Under the pieces are notes generated by a model, which ran no database searches, was not told the DNA's origin, and worked only from the letters and a program-made list of their open reading frames with translations. The position numbers and the translations under genes were made by a program. DNA of 49,673 nucleotides from Faecalibacterium prausnitzii (GTDB lineage Bacteria > Bacillota > Clostridia > Oscillospirales > Ruminococcaceae): assembly GCA_004558805.1 (NCBI GenBank), contig SFDE01000013.1, positions 1 to 49,673 on the forward strand, written 5' to 3'. Below are positions 7,709-16,356 of the stretch, piece after piece (position 1 is the first letter of the stretch; each line of letters starts with the position of its first letter).

Positions 7709-8950
7709 GTGGAAAACTTCAACGAACTGCTGCAGAAATACGCTGACTTTATCGTCCGGGTGGGGGTGAACCCCCAGCCCGGGCAGGTGCTGATCATCAA
7801 CTGCCCGCTGGATGGTGCGCCGCTGGCACGGCTGTGCGTCCGCAGCGCCTACGAGGCAGGGGCACGGGATGTGCAGGTGAACTGGACCGATGACCAGACC
7901 ACCCGTATCCGGATGGAGCTGGGCAGCGAGGAGGCACTGACCGACCACAAGGGCTGGCAGCTGCGCCGGTATCTGGATTACGCCGAGAGCGAGGGCAGCG
8001 TCTGCGTGCTGCACCTCATCGCCGACGACCCGGAGCTGTTTGCCGGGCTGGACGGGGCAAAGATCAGCCGGGTGAACAACTCCAACCGCAGCTTTATGCA
8101 GCCCTGGCGGGAGTACACCATGAACGACCGGGTCCAGTGGTCCATTGCCGCCCTGCCGGCAAAGCCCTGGGCTACCAAGATGTTCCCGGAGCTGGATGCA
8201 GACGCCGCTGTGGAAGCGCTGTGGAAGCTGATCTTTGACGTCTGCCGGGTCAGCGGCGGCGACCCCGTAGGGGAGTGGAGGCAGCATCTGGCACGGCTGG
8301 ATGAGCTGGGCACAAAGATGAATGCTCTGGATCTGGAAAGCGTCCATTTCCGCAGCGGCAACGGCACCGACCTGACGGTAGGGCTTGCAGAGCAGGCAGT
8401 GTGGGAGAGCGCCGGCAGCAAAAACGAGCGGGGGGTCTCCTTCCTGCCCAATATCCCCACCGAAGAGGTGTTCACCGCTCCCCACAAGGACCGGGTGGAC
8501 GGCATCGTCTATGGCACCAAGCCCTATGTGTTCAACGGGCAGCTCATCAAGGGCTTCCATGTGACCTTTAAGGACGGCAAGGTGGTGGAGCACGGCGCAG
8601 AGGAGGGAGCAGAGCTGCTGGGACAGCTGCTGGACACCGACGAGGGCGCACGGCACATCGGTGAGGTGGCGCTGGTGCCTGCATCCAGCCCCATCAACCG
8701 CAGCGGCAAGCTGTTCTACAACACCCTCTTTGACGAGAACGCCGCCTGCCACATCGCCTTTGGCGACAGCTACCCCGGCACCACCGTGGGAGGCACCAGC
8801 CTTTCCAAGGAGGAGCTGGCAGCCCGGGGCATGAACCATTCTTCTCTCCATGAGGACGTGATGGTGGGCGCCGAGGACACCGAGATCACCGGAAAATGCC
8901 GGGACGGCAGGACCGTGGAACTGTTCAAAAACGGTGTATGGGTGCTGTAA
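7709..8950 (+). CDS. M29-family aminopeptidase (AmpS/PepS-like)
   Basis: This 413-aa cytosolic metallo-aminopeptidase of the thermophilic-aminopeptidase (M29) family would remove N-terminal residues from peptides using two metal ions. Family marks are LVRVGVNPQPGQVLIIN-like strands at the N terminus, SGNGTDLTVGL in the middle, NIPTEEVFTAPHKDRVDG with the metal-binding glutamate, NTLFDENAACHIAFGDSY, and MNHSSLHEDVMVG with the His and Asp ligands near the C terminus. The start is a GTG at 7709, seven nt after a perfect AGGAGG; an upstream in-frame ATG has no ribosome binding site and would include promoter sequence. It is a single-gene unit. Substrate range cannot be read from the sequence. Confidence 0.92.
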   Translation: MENFNELLQKYADFIVRVGVNPQPGQVLIINCPLDGAPLARLCVRSAYEAGARDVQVNWTDDQTTRIRMELGSEEALTDHKGWQLRRYLDYAESEGSVCVLHLIADDPELFAGLDGAKISRVNNSNRSFMQPWREYTMNDRVQWSIAALPAKPWATKMFPELDADAAVEALWKLIFDVCRVSGGDPVGEWRQHLARLDELGTKMNALDLESVHFRSGNGTDLTVGLAEQAVWESAGSKNERGVSFLPNIPTEEVFTAPHKDRVDGIVYGTKPYVFNGQLIKGFHVTFKDGKVVEHGAEEGAELLGQLLDTDEGARHIGEVALVPASSPINRSGKLFYNTLFDENAACHIAFGDSYPGTTVGGTSLSKEELAARGMNHSSLHEDVMVGAEDTEITGKCRDGRTVELFKNGVWVL

Positions 8951-8984
8951 ATTCCCGCAAAAGCGAAAAAATCCTGAAAAAAGC

Positions 8985-9013
8985 TTGCATAAATCGCAAG
9001 AGTATGCTATATT
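8985..9013 (+). promoter_or_regulatory. promoter of the rimP-nusA-infB operon
   Basis: A -35 box TTGCAT (8985-8990) and a -10 box TATATT (9008-9013) are spaced by 17 nt. Transcription would start near 9020 and run into the hairpin at 9038. Confidence 0.75.
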
Positions 9014-9037
9014 CTAGTAGTACGAAATAGTTAACCT

Positions 9038-9065
9038 GAAACGTGGGCCGCAAGGTCCGCGTTTC
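9038..9065 (+). promoter_or_regulatory. rimP leader hairpin, attenuator candidate
   Basis: GAAACGTGGGCC (9038-9049) pairs with GGTCCGCGTTTC (9054-9065) around a GCAA tetraloop, with two G-U pairs. It is followed by TTGTTTGT. The position just after the promoter of the nusA operon suggests an attenuator, possibly sensing NusA itself; the U-rich tail is too interrupted for a confident terminator call. Confidence 0.5.
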
Positions 9066-9085
9066 TTGTTTGTCTGGAGGTTTTT

Positions 9086-9571
9086 ATGGCGAAGCAGTCT
9101 GGCGGCAACACCGCCCAGAGAGTAGAAGCGCTTGTCCGCCCCACGGTGGAGGGCATGGGTCTGCGCCTGTGGGATGTGGTTTTTGAGAAGGAAGGACCGG
9201 ACTGGTATCTTCGCATCCTCATCGACCGGGACGGTACGATGGACACCGATACCTGTGCCGATGTGTCCCACGCACTGGACCCCATTCTGGATGAGGCGGA
9301 CCCCATCGACCAGAGCTACTATCTGGAAGTGGGCAGCCCCGGTCTGGGACGGAAACTGACCCGTCCGGAGCACTACGAGCTGCTCAAGGGGCAGAAGATC
9401 CGGGCAAAGCTCATCCGTCCCGGTGCAGACGGCAGCCGGGAGCTTGCCGGCATCCTTGCCGGACGGCAGGGCAGCACCGTGACGCTGGACACCGATAAGG
9501 GTGCCGTGAGCTTTGAGGTGAACGCCGCATCCAGCGTACAGCTGTGCGATGACGAAGATCTGTTTGACTGA
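9086..9571 (+). CDS. rimP: ribosome maturation factor RimP
   Basis: RimP assists assembly of the 30S ribosomal subunit. The 161-aa protein has the N-terminal domain (RVEALVRPTVEGMGLRLWDVVFEKEG) and the family signature YYLEVGSPGLGRKLTRPEHY, followed by the SH3-like C-terminal domain. The ATG follows CTGGAGG at a normal distance. It opens the conserved rimP-nusA-rnpM-ylxQ-infB operon. Confidence 0.95.
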   Translation: MAKQSGGNTAQRVEALVRPTVEGMGLRLWDVVFEKEGPDWYLRILIDRDGTMDTDTCADVSHALDPILDEADPIDQSYYLEVGSPGLGRKLTRPEHYELLKGQKIRAKLIRPGADGSRELAGILAGRQGSTVTLDTDKGAVSFEVNAASSVQLCDDEDLFD

Positions 9572-9614
9572 TCCTTATACAAATAGAGAGAAAATTACAG
9601 GAGGAACCCGAAAA

Positions 9615-10721
9615 ATGGCAGCAGCGAACAACGAATTTTTTGAAGCTCTCTCCATGCTGGAGCACGAGCGTGGGATCACCGCCGAGTACCTGATCGACAA
9701 GATCAAGGCTGCGATCGTGATCGCCGTAAAGAAGAACTACGAAGTGGAAGATGACAACGTGATGGTGGAGATCGACCCCGCCACCGGCAGCTTCAACGTG
9801 GCACTGGTGCAGGACATCGTGGCAGACGAGGACTGGTACGATGAGCACACCCAGATCGGCGAGACCGAGGCACAGCACATCCGCAAGTCCTACAAGGCAG
9901 GCGACCGTCTGGTGACCCCCCTCAAGACCAAGGAGTTTGGTCGTATTGCCGCCCAGACCGCAAAGCACGTGATCCGTCAGGGCATCCGGGAGGCAGAGCG
10001 GAGCCAGCAGCTCAGCGAGATCCAGTCCCGTGCCCACGACATCGTGCAGGCAACGGTCACCCGTGTGGACCCGGAAAAGGGCATCGTGGCGGTGGATCTG
10101 GGCAAGGGCGGCGAGGCGATCCTGCCCCGCAACGAGCAGGTGCCCGGCGAGGTGTACACCGAGGGTCAGACCCTGCAGGTCTACGTGGTGGACGTGGTCA
10201 GCGGCGAGCGTGGCGCCCGTGTCATGATCAGCCGCACCCACCCGGGTCTGGTAAAGCGTCTGTTTGAGCTGGAAGTGCCGGAGATCTTTGACGGCACCGT
10301 GGAGGTCAAGGCGATCAGCCGTGAGGCAGGCGCCCGCACCAAGATGGCAGTCTGGTCCAAGGACCCCAACGTGAACCCTGTTTCCGCCTGCATCGGCGAG
10401 CACGGCAGCCGTGTTGCCGCCGTGGTGGAAAAGCTGGGCGGTGAAAAGATCGACATCGTCAAGTGGAGCGAGGATATCTCTGAGTTCATCTCCGCAGCCC
10501 TCAGCCCCGCCAAGGTGGTCAAGGTGGAGCTGCTGCCCGGGGACACCCGTTCCTGCCGTGTTACCGTGCCGGATCAGCAGCTGAGCCTTGCCATTGGCAA
10601 CAAGGGTCAGAACGCCCGCCTGTGCGCACGCCTCACCGGCTATAACATTGATATCCGCCCCGAGAGCGGCTATTACGGCGAGGAAGAGCCCAAGAAGGAG
10701 AGCGAGACTGCTGCCGAGTGA
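9615..10721 (+). CDS. nusA: transcription termination/antitermination factor NusA
   Basis: NusA binds RNA polymerase and modulates pausing, termination and antitermination. The 368-aa protein has the N-terminal polymerase-binding domain (EFFEALSMLEHERGI onward, to about residue 125), an S1 domain (DIVQATVTRVDPEKGIVAVDLG, about 140-205), and two KH domains, seen as PVSACIGEHGSRVAAVVEKLGGEKIDIVKW and LSLAIGNKGQNARLCARLTGYNIDI. It lacks the acidic C-terminal repeats of the E. coli protein, as is usual for Firmicutes. The ATG at 9615 lies 10 nt after AGGAGG at 9599-9604, 43 nt after rimP. Confidence 0.96.
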   Translation: MAAANNEFFEALSMLEHERGITAEYLIDKIKAAIVIAVKKNYEVEDDNVMVEIDPATGSFNVALVQDIVADEDWYDEHTQIGETEAQHIRKSYKAGDRLVTPLKTKEFGRIAAQTAKHVIRQGIREAERSQQLSEIQSRAHDIVQATVTRVDPEKGIVAVDLGKGGEAILPRNEQVPGEVYTEGQTLQVYVVDVVSGERGARVMISRTHPGLVKRLFELEVPEIFDGTVEVKAISREAGARTKMAVWSKDPNVNPVSACIGEHGSRVAAVVEKLGGEKIDIVKWSEDISEFISAALSPAKVVKVELLPGDTRSCRVTVPDQQLSLAIGNKGQNARLCARLTGYNIDIRPESGYYGEEEPKKESETAAE

Positions 10722-10755
10722 TCCCGGCACAGCCTGCCAAAGGAGGGAATACCGG

Positions 10756-11055
10756 ATGGCACAAAAAAAGATCCCGGCACGGCAGTGTATCGGCTGCATG
10801 ACCAGCCGCCCCAAAAAGGAGCTGGTGCGTGTGGTGCGTGCACCCAGCGGAGAGATCAGCATTGATCTGGTGGGCAAAAAGCCCGGTCGCGGCGCATACC
10901 TCTGCCCGGACCCCGCCTGCCTTGCCAAGGCAAAAAAGAAAAAGGCGCTGGAGCGCTGCTTTGAGCAGCCGGTTCCCGCCGAGGTATACGATGCTTTGGA
11001 AGCCCAGCTTACCGAAGCGGCAAAGGAGGCGGCAGCCCGTGGCGAAAAAGAATAA
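10756..11055 (+). CDS. rnpM: RNase P modulator RnpM (YlxR family)
   Basis: This 99-aa basic protein belongs to the YlxR family, recently linked to modulation of RNase P in Bacillus. Family marks are RQCIGCMTSRPKKELVRVVR near the N terminus, with a CxxC pair, and KPGRGAYLCPDPACLAKAKKKKAL. The ATG follows AAAGGAGGG. Its 3' end overlaps the next gene by 17 nt, which suggests translational coupling. Confidence 0.9.
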   Translation: MAQKKIPARQCIGCMTSRPKKELVRVVRAPSGEISIDLVGKKPGRGAYLCPDPACLAKAKKKKALERCFEQPVPAEVYDALEAQLTEAAKEAAARGEKE

Positions 11056-11416
11056 TACCCCCGCAAAGCCCAAGCTCCAGCCGGAGGAAGCGCTGTTTCA
11101 GGCAGTGAGCCTGTGCCGGAAGGCAGGGGCGCTGACCATGGGCTTTGACCCGGTGGAAGAGGCGTGTGTCAAGGGCAAGGCATGGCTGGTGATGGTGGCA
11201 TCCGACATCAGCCCCAAGACCCTGCAGCGCCTGAACTATGCAGTGGGTGATCTGGTGGACGTGATCACCATGCCCCTGACCCAGGATAAGCTTGCTGATA
11301 TCAGCCGCAAGCCTGTGGCTGTTTATGCGGTCACCGACCGCAACCTCGCAAAGCTCTGCTTTGACCGTCTGTCGGACTGCGGAGCAATCCAAAATGAGGA
11401 GGAAATGACCGAATGA
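11039..11416 (+). CDS. ylxQ: L7Ae-family RNA-binding protein YlxQ
   Basis: This 125-aa protein has the L7Ae/L30e fold that binds kink-turn RNA. Visible segments are ALFQAVSLCRKAGALTMGFDPVEEACVKGKAWLVMVASDIS and the C-terminal PVAVYAVTDRNLAKLCFDRL. I chose the GTG at 11039, nine nt after AAAGGAGG at 11022-11029; the next in-frame ATG would remove the conserved first helix. It begins inside rnpM and ends with ATGA shared with infB, so the three genes are probably coupled. Confidence 0.85.
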   Translation: MAKKNNTPAKPKLQPEEALFQAVSLCRKAGALTMGFDPVEEACVKGKAWLVMVASDISPKTLQRLNYAVGDLVDVITMPLTQDKLADISRKPVAVYAVTDRNLAKLCFDRLSDCGAIQNEEEMTE

Positions 11417-13851
11417 TCGTAAAATATAAGGTAAGTGATTTTGCAAAAGACCTGAACCTGTCTGCAAAGAAGGTTCTGGATGAGCTGGCTGCCATGGGCA
11501 GCACCGGCAAGAAGAACAGCTCCAATCTGGAGGAGAACGAGCTGAACTACCTGCTGGAAAAGTTCAGCAGGGATAACAGCGTGGCAGACCTGAACGAGTT
11601 TCTGAACAGTGCCAAGGCACCCAAGGAGGAGCCTAAGCCCGCTGAGAAGAAGCCGGTGGAGAAGAAGGCAGATAAGAAGCCCGAGGCTCCCAAGGCAGAA
11701 AAGAAGGAAGAGCAGGCAAAGCCCAAGGCAAACGCCAACAACAAAAAGCCGGAGCAGCACAAGAAGCGGGAGGAAAAGACCGTTTCCTTCAGCGAGCTGG
11801 CACGGCAGACCGGCGCAAAGGCAACTGCCGCCCCCGCACAGTCCGTGTCTGTGCGTCGGGAGGACAATCAGGTCACCGTGGATACCCGCACTGTGGATAT
11901 GAACGTGGACCGCTTTGACGCCCGCTACGATGACCTTGCCTCCACCAAGAACACCGAGAACCGCCGCAAGCCCACCCCGCAGGGCAACAAGCAGAAGTTC
12001 ACCCAGCGTGGTCAGCGGCAGCGTCAGCAGTTCCAGAAGGGCAAGCGGGAGACCGAGTTTGAGCGTCTCCAGCGGATCCAGCTGGAAAAGGCACGCAACG
12101 CCCAGCTGAAGGTGATGATCCCCGATGAGATCACCGTGGGCGAGCTTGCCACCCGTCTGAAGCAGCAGGCGGGCAAGGTCATTGCCAAGTTCATGCAGAT
12201 GGGCGAGATGCACGCCATCAACGACGTCATCGACTTTGACACCGCCGCCCTGCTGGCAGAAGAGTTCCACGCCAAGGTGGAGCACGAGGTCCATGTGACC
12301 ATCGAGGAGCGTCTGTTCACCCAGGAAGAGGATGCCCAGGAGGATCTGGTGGAGCGTCCCCCGGTGGTCTGTGTCATGGGTCACGTGGACCACGGCAAGA
12401 CCAGTATTCTGGACGCCATCCGCAAGACCAACGTCACCGCAGGGGAAGCCGGCGGCATCACTCAGGCGATCGGCGCTTACCAGGTCAAGATCAACGACAG
12501 CCTCATCACCTTCCTGGATACCCCGGGTCACGAGGCGTTTACCTCCATGCGTGCCCGTGGTGCCAACATGACCGACATCGCCATTCTGGTGGTGGCAGCA
12601 GACGACGGCATCATGCCCCAGACCATCGAGTCCATCAACCACGCCAAGGCTGCAAACGTCAAGGTCATCGTGGCGATCAACAAGATGGATAAGCCCACCG
12701 CCAACCCCGAGCGGGTCAAGGAGAGCCTGACCAAGTACGGTCTGATCGCTGAGGACTGGGGCGGAGATGTGGCTTGCATCCCCGTGTCCGCCGTCACCGG
12801 CATGGGCATCAACGACCTGCTGGAGCGGGTGGCTCTGGAAGCAGAGGTCATGGAACTGAAGGCTAACCCCAACCGCCGTGCCAAGGGTGCTGTGGTGGAG
12901 GCACGTCTGGATAAGGGTCAGGGACCCATCGCCACCATTCTGGTGCAGAACGGTACCCTCCACTCCGGCGACGTCATCATTGCCGGCACCGCCGTGGGTC
13001 GTGTGCGTACCATGCGCAACGACAAGGGCGTGCTGCTGAGCGATGCCGGTCCCTCCACCCCTGTGGAGATCACCGGTCTTACCGCTGTGCCGGAGGCAGG
13101 CGACCTGTTTGAGGCAGTCGAGGACGAGCGTCTGGCACGTGAGCTTGCCGAGCAGCGCATCACCGCCGCCAAGGAGAAGCAGTTCTCCTCCTTCCAGAAG
13201 GTGACGCTGGATAACCTGTTCACCCAGATGGCAGAGAACGACATGAAGGAACTGGCGATCATCGTCAAGGCTGACGTGCAGGGCTCCGCCGAGGCTGTGA
13301 AGCAGAGTCTGGAAAAGATCTCCAACGACGAGGTCCGTGTCCGGGTCATCCACGCAGGCGTAGGCGCCATCAGCAAGTCTGACGTGGACCTTGCCGATGC
13401 TTCCAACGCCATCATCATCGGCTTCAACGTCCGCCCCGACAACGTGGCTAAGGAAGAAGCTGCCGCCACCAAGGTGGAAATGCGGATGTACCGTGTCATC
13501 TACGATGCCATCAACGACGTCACCGACGCTATGAAGGGTATGCTGGCTCCCAAGTTCCGTGAGGTGGCTCTGGGCGAGCTGCAGGTCCGTCAGGTGTACA
13601 AGATCTCCAACGTGGGCACCGTTGCAGGCTGCCGTGTTACCAGCGGCAAGATCACCCGTGACAGCAAGGTCCGTGTGGTCCGTGACGGCATCGTCATCAC
13701 CGAGGACGAGATCGCATCCCTGAAGCGTTTCAAGGACGATGCAAAGGAAGTTGCCGAGGGTTACGAATGCGGTGTCACCCTTGCCAAGTTTGCCGATGTG
13801 AAGGAAGGCGACGTGTACGAAGCCTTTAAGATGGAAGAATACCGCGACTAA
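11413..13851 (+). CDS. infB: translation initiation factor IF-2
   Basis: IF-2 is the GTPase that delivers initiator fMet-tRNA to the 30S subunit and promotes subunit joining. The 812-aa protein starts with an IF2N domain (KYKVSDFAKDLNLSAKKVLDEL), continues with a long Lys/Glu/Ala/Pro-rich linker (about 60-230), and then carries the G domain: GHVDHGKT (G1), DTPGHEAF (G3) and NKMD (G4). Domains II to IV follow, ending in the C2 tRNA-binding domain (KVRVVRDGIVITEDEIASLKRFKDDAKEVAEGYECG). The start overlaps the ylxQ stop by 4 nt. Confidence 0.97.
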   Translation: MIVKYKVSDFAKDLNLSAKKVLDELAAMGSTGKKNSSNLEENELNYLLEKFSRDNSVADLNEFLNSAKAPKEEPKPAEKKPVEKKADKKPEAPKAEKKEEQAKPKANANNKKPEQHKKREEKTVSFSELARQTGAKATAAPAQSVSVRREDNQVTVDTRTVDMNVDRFDARYDDLASTKNTENRRKPTPQGNKQKFTQRGQRQRQQFQKGKRETEFERLQRIQLEKARNAQLKVMIPDEITVGELATRLKQQAGKVIAKFMQMGEMHAINDVIDFDTAALLAEEFHAKVEHEVHVTIEERLFTQEEDAQEDLVERPPVVCVMGHVDHGKTSILDAIRKTNVTAGEAGGITQAIGAYQVKINDSLITFLDTPGHEAFTSMRARGANMTDIAILVVAADDGIMPQTIESINHAKAANVKVIVAINKMDKPTANPERVKESLTKYGLIAEDWGGDVACIPVSAVTGMGINDLLERVALEAEVMELKANPNRRAKGAVVEARLDKGQGPIATILVQNGTLHSGDVIIAGTAVGRVRTMRNDKGVLLSDAGPSTPVEITGLTAVPEAGDLFEAVEDERLARELAEQRITAAKEKQFSSFQKVTLDNLFTQMAENDMKELAIIVKADVQGSAEAVKQSLEKISNDEVRVRVIHAGVGAISKSDVDLADASNAIIIGFNVRPDNVAKEEAAATKVEMRMYRVIYDAINDVTDAMKGMLAPKFREVALGELQVRQVYKISNVGTVAGCRVTSGKITRDSKVRVVRDGIVITEDEIASLKRFKDDAKEVAEGYECGVTLAKFADVKEGDVYEAFKMEEYRD

Positions 13852-13867
13852 GAAAAACGAATATATA

Positions 13868-13985
13868 ACAGCTTCCCGGCAGAAAAGGCTTCCCCCGGAC
13901 GGGGGAAGCTGTCGAACGAAGTGAGACTGATGAGGGCGTATCTTTCGCAGGTGTGGAACGTGCGCCCTCATCCGTCGTTTTGGCA
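13868..13985. repeat. dispersed GC-rich intergenic repeat (infB-rbfA gap)
   Basis: The repeat contains GCTTCCCCC-GGAC-GGGGGAAGC and a wider pair GATGAGGGCG (13929-13938) with CGCCCTCATC (13963-13972). The left part matches the copy at 18412 closely. It sits inside what is probably one operon and has no U-tract. Confidence 0.7.
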
Positions 13986-14054
13986 GGCAATGCCGCCGTT
14001 CACGGAACGAGGCGATGCTTTGGGAAGACTGCCGGACAGAATTTGGAGTAAACT

Positions 14055-14438
14055 ATGTCTCAGAAAAATATGGGTCGTCTGGCGCAGGATATGAAGCGCG
14101 AGGTCATTGCCATCATCGGACGGCTGAAGGACCCCCGTCTGGAGGGCGGTCTGCTTACCGTTACCCGTCTGGACGTGACGCCGGATCTGGATGTGGCAAA
14201 GGTGTACGTCAGCGTCATGGGACGGGAGGACGGCGCAAAGCCCGCCATTGAGGCGCTGAACCGTGCCTCCGGTCATGTGCGCACGGAGGTGAGCAAAAAG
14301 ATGCACATCCGCAAGGCTCCCCGCTTTATCTTTGTGGAGGACGACGGTGCGGCATACGCCGCTCACATCAACGAGCTGCTGCGTTCCCTGAACGTCAGCG
14401 GGGATCAGCAGCCGGAAGCCGCCGAGACCGAGGAATAA
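14055..14438 (+). CDS. rbfA: 30S ribosome-binding factor RbfA
   Basis: RbfA binds the immature 30S subunit and helps 16S rRNA 5'-end maturation. The 127-aa protein has a single KH-like fold; typical segments are RLAQDMKREVIAIIGRLKDPRL and VTRLDVTPDLDVAKVYVSVMG, then LNRASGHVRTEVSKKMHIRKAPRFIFVEDD. The ATG follows TTGGAGTAAACT. It is separated from infB by the repeat but the order is the conserved one. Confidence 0.95.
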   Translation: MSQKNMGRLAQDMKREVIAIIGRLKDPRLEGGLLTVTRLDVTPDLDVAKVYVSVMGREDGAKPAIEALNRASGHVRTEVSKKMHIRKAPRFIFVEDDGAAYAAHINELLRSLNVSGDQQPEAAETEE

Positions 14439-14473
14439 ACACTGACCCTTCTGCGGAAAGGATGGACCATGGC

Positions 14474-15451
14474 ATGACAGAACAGTTGAATGTTCAGCAA
14501 ATGGCGCAGCGTCTGCGGTCTTCGGACAACATTTTGATCCTGTGCCACAAAAACCCGGACGGTGACACCATCGGCAGCGGCAGCGCCCTGTACTACGCCC
14601 TGAAAGAACTGGACAAAAATGCGGCGGTGCTCTGCTCTGATGAGATCCCCTCCCGCTACGCCTTTACCAACGCCCGGCAGTTCCGGGGAGAGTTTGAGCC
14701 GGAGACCATCGTGGCGGTGGACGTGGCAAGCGTGCAGCTGTTTGGGGAGAACAACGACCTGCCCCGGTACAGCCGCCACGTGGACCTGTGCATCGACCAC
14801 CACGCAGGCAACAGCGGCTTTGCGGATTTTACGCTGGTGGACAGCACCGCTGCTGCGGCGGCAGAGCTGCTGTATCAGGTCATCGTGGCAATGGGTGTGC
14901 CGGTGACCCCGCACATCGCAGACTGCCTGTACACCGGCGTCGCCACCGACACCGGCTGCTTCCGGTTCTCTTCCACCACTGCCAACACCCACCTTACGGC
15001 AGCAAAGCTCATTGAGGCGGGCTGCCATGTGGAGGAGCTGAACACCCTGCTGTTCGACACCAAGCCCCGTGCCCGCATGGAGGCGGAACGCATCGCCCGG
15101 AACCATCTGGAGTACCATCTGGAGGGTCGCTGCGCCCTGATCTACCTGACCCGGGACGAGATCCGGCAAAGCGGTGTGGACCCGGCGGATCTGGAGGAAC
15201 TGACCAGCCTGCCGGTGAGCATCGAGGGGGTCAAAGTGGGCATCACCCTACGCCAGCAGCCCGGGGGCAGCTACCGCATCAGCGTCCGCACCGTAAAAGG
15301 GGTGGATGCCTGCGCCATCGCCCGGCGTCTGGGGGGCGGCGGACACAACCGTGCCGCCGGCTGCGAACTGCTGGGAAATCTGGAAAACGCCAAGAATGCG
15401 ATCCTTGCCGAGGTGGCGGCAGAGCTGGACGCACCGCAGGAGGAAGTATGA
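14474..15451 (+). CDS. nrnA: DHH/DHHA1 phosphoesterase, nanoRNase NrnA-like
   Basis: This 325-aa protein would degrade very short RNA oligomers, and in relatives also converts pAp to AMP. The DHH domain shows HKNPDGDTIGSGSAL, VDVAS and the DHHAGNSGFADF motif with manganese ligands; the DHHA1 domain ends with GGGGHNRAAGCE. I prefer the ATG at 14474 because the AAAGGA at 14456-14461 touches the earlier ATG at 14462 directly. The end overlaps truB by 4 nt, so the two are coupled. Confidence 0.9.
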   Translation: MTEQLNVQQMAQRLRSSDNILILCHKNPDGDTIGSGSALYYALKELDKNAAVLCSDEIPSRYAFTNARQFRGEFEPETIVAVDVASVQLFGENNDLPRYSRHVDLCIDHHAGNSGFADFTLVDSTAAAAAELLYQVIVAMGVPVTPHIADCLYTGVATDTGCFRFSSTTANTHLTAAKLIEAGCHVEELNTLLFDTKPRARMEAERIARNHLEYHLEGRCALIYLTRDEIRQSGVDPADLEELTSLPVSIEGVKVGITLRQQPGGSYRISVRTVKGVDACAIARRLGGGGHNRAAGCELLGNLENAKNAILAEVAAELDAPQEEV

Positions 15452-16335
15452 TGCAGGGGATCCTGATCGTAGATAAGCCCATGGACTGGACCAGTTTTGA
15501 CGTGGTGGCAAAGCTCCGGGGGGTGCTGGGCACCCGGAAACTGGGGCACAGCGGCACGCTGGACCCCATGGCAACGGGGGTGCTGCCGGTGTTCTGCGGC
15601 GGTGCCAGCAAGGCGGTGGATCTGCAGCTGGACCACGACAAGAGCTACCGTGCCACCCTGCGGCTGGGGGCACGCACCGACACCGGGGACATCACCGGCA
15701 CGGTGCTGGAGACCGCCCAGGTGACTGCCGGGGAGAAGGAGCTGCTGGCGGTGCTGCCCCGGTTTGTGGGCAAACAGATGCAGGTACCGCCTATGTATTC
15801 GGCGGTGAAGATCAACGGACAGCCCCTGTACAAGATGGCACGGGAAGGCATCACCGTGGAGCGCAAGCCCCGCCCCATCGAGATCTACAGCATCACCTAC
15901 GCAGGCAGCCCGGCAGAGAACGAGTACCTGCTGGAGGTAAAGTGCTCCAAGGGCACCTACATCCGCACCTTGCTGGAGGACATTGCCGCCGCCATGGGGC
16001 AGAAGGGCACCATGAGCGCTTTGCGCCGCACCAGCGCCGGGGTGTACACCGAGGCAGACGCCCGCACCCTGGACCAGATCCTTGCCGCCAGAGAGCAGGG
16101 CGCCGCTGCACTGGAAGCACTGATGCTTCCGGTGGAAAGCGTGTTCACCTCCCTGCCGCTGCTGGTGGTAGACCCCCGGGTAGAGCAGCACCTGTACAAC
16201 GGCTGCCCCACCAGCCGCTACCCGGCGGCAGAGGGACGCTACCGGGTGCGCAATGCCGCCGGACAGTTCTTGGGGCTGGCAAAGGTCACCGACGGGGTGC
16301 TCCGGGTGGAAAAACTCTTTGTGGAACGCAATTGA
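15448..16335 (+). CDS. truB: tRNA pseudouridine-55 synthase TruB
   Basis: TruB isomerises uridine 55 in the T loop of nearly all tRNAs. The 295-aa protein carries KPMDWTSFDVV at the N terminus and the catalytic motif HSGTLDPMATGVLP with the nucleophile at D39. Further marks are YRATLRLGARTDTGDITG, PPMYSAVKINGQPLYKMAREG and CSKGTYIRTLLEDIAAAMG. The ATG overlaps the nrnA stop. ribF follows 21 nt later. Confidence 0.96.
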   Translation: MMQGILIVDKPMDWTSFDVVAKLRGVLGTRKLGHSGTLDPMATGVLPVFCGGASKAVDLQLDHDKSYRATLRLGARTDTGDITGTVLETAQVTAGEKELLAVLPRFVGKQMQVPPMYSAVKINGQPLYKMAREGITVERKPRPIEIYSITYAGSPAENEYLLEVKCSKGTYIRTLLEDIAAAMGQKGTMSALRRTSAGVYTEADARTLDQILAAREQGAAALEALMLPVESVFTSLPLLVVDPRVEQHLYNGCPTSRYPAAEGRYRVRNAAGQFLGLAKVTDGVLRVEKLFVERN

Positions 16336-16356
16336 GCAGTAAAGGAAACAAGACCC

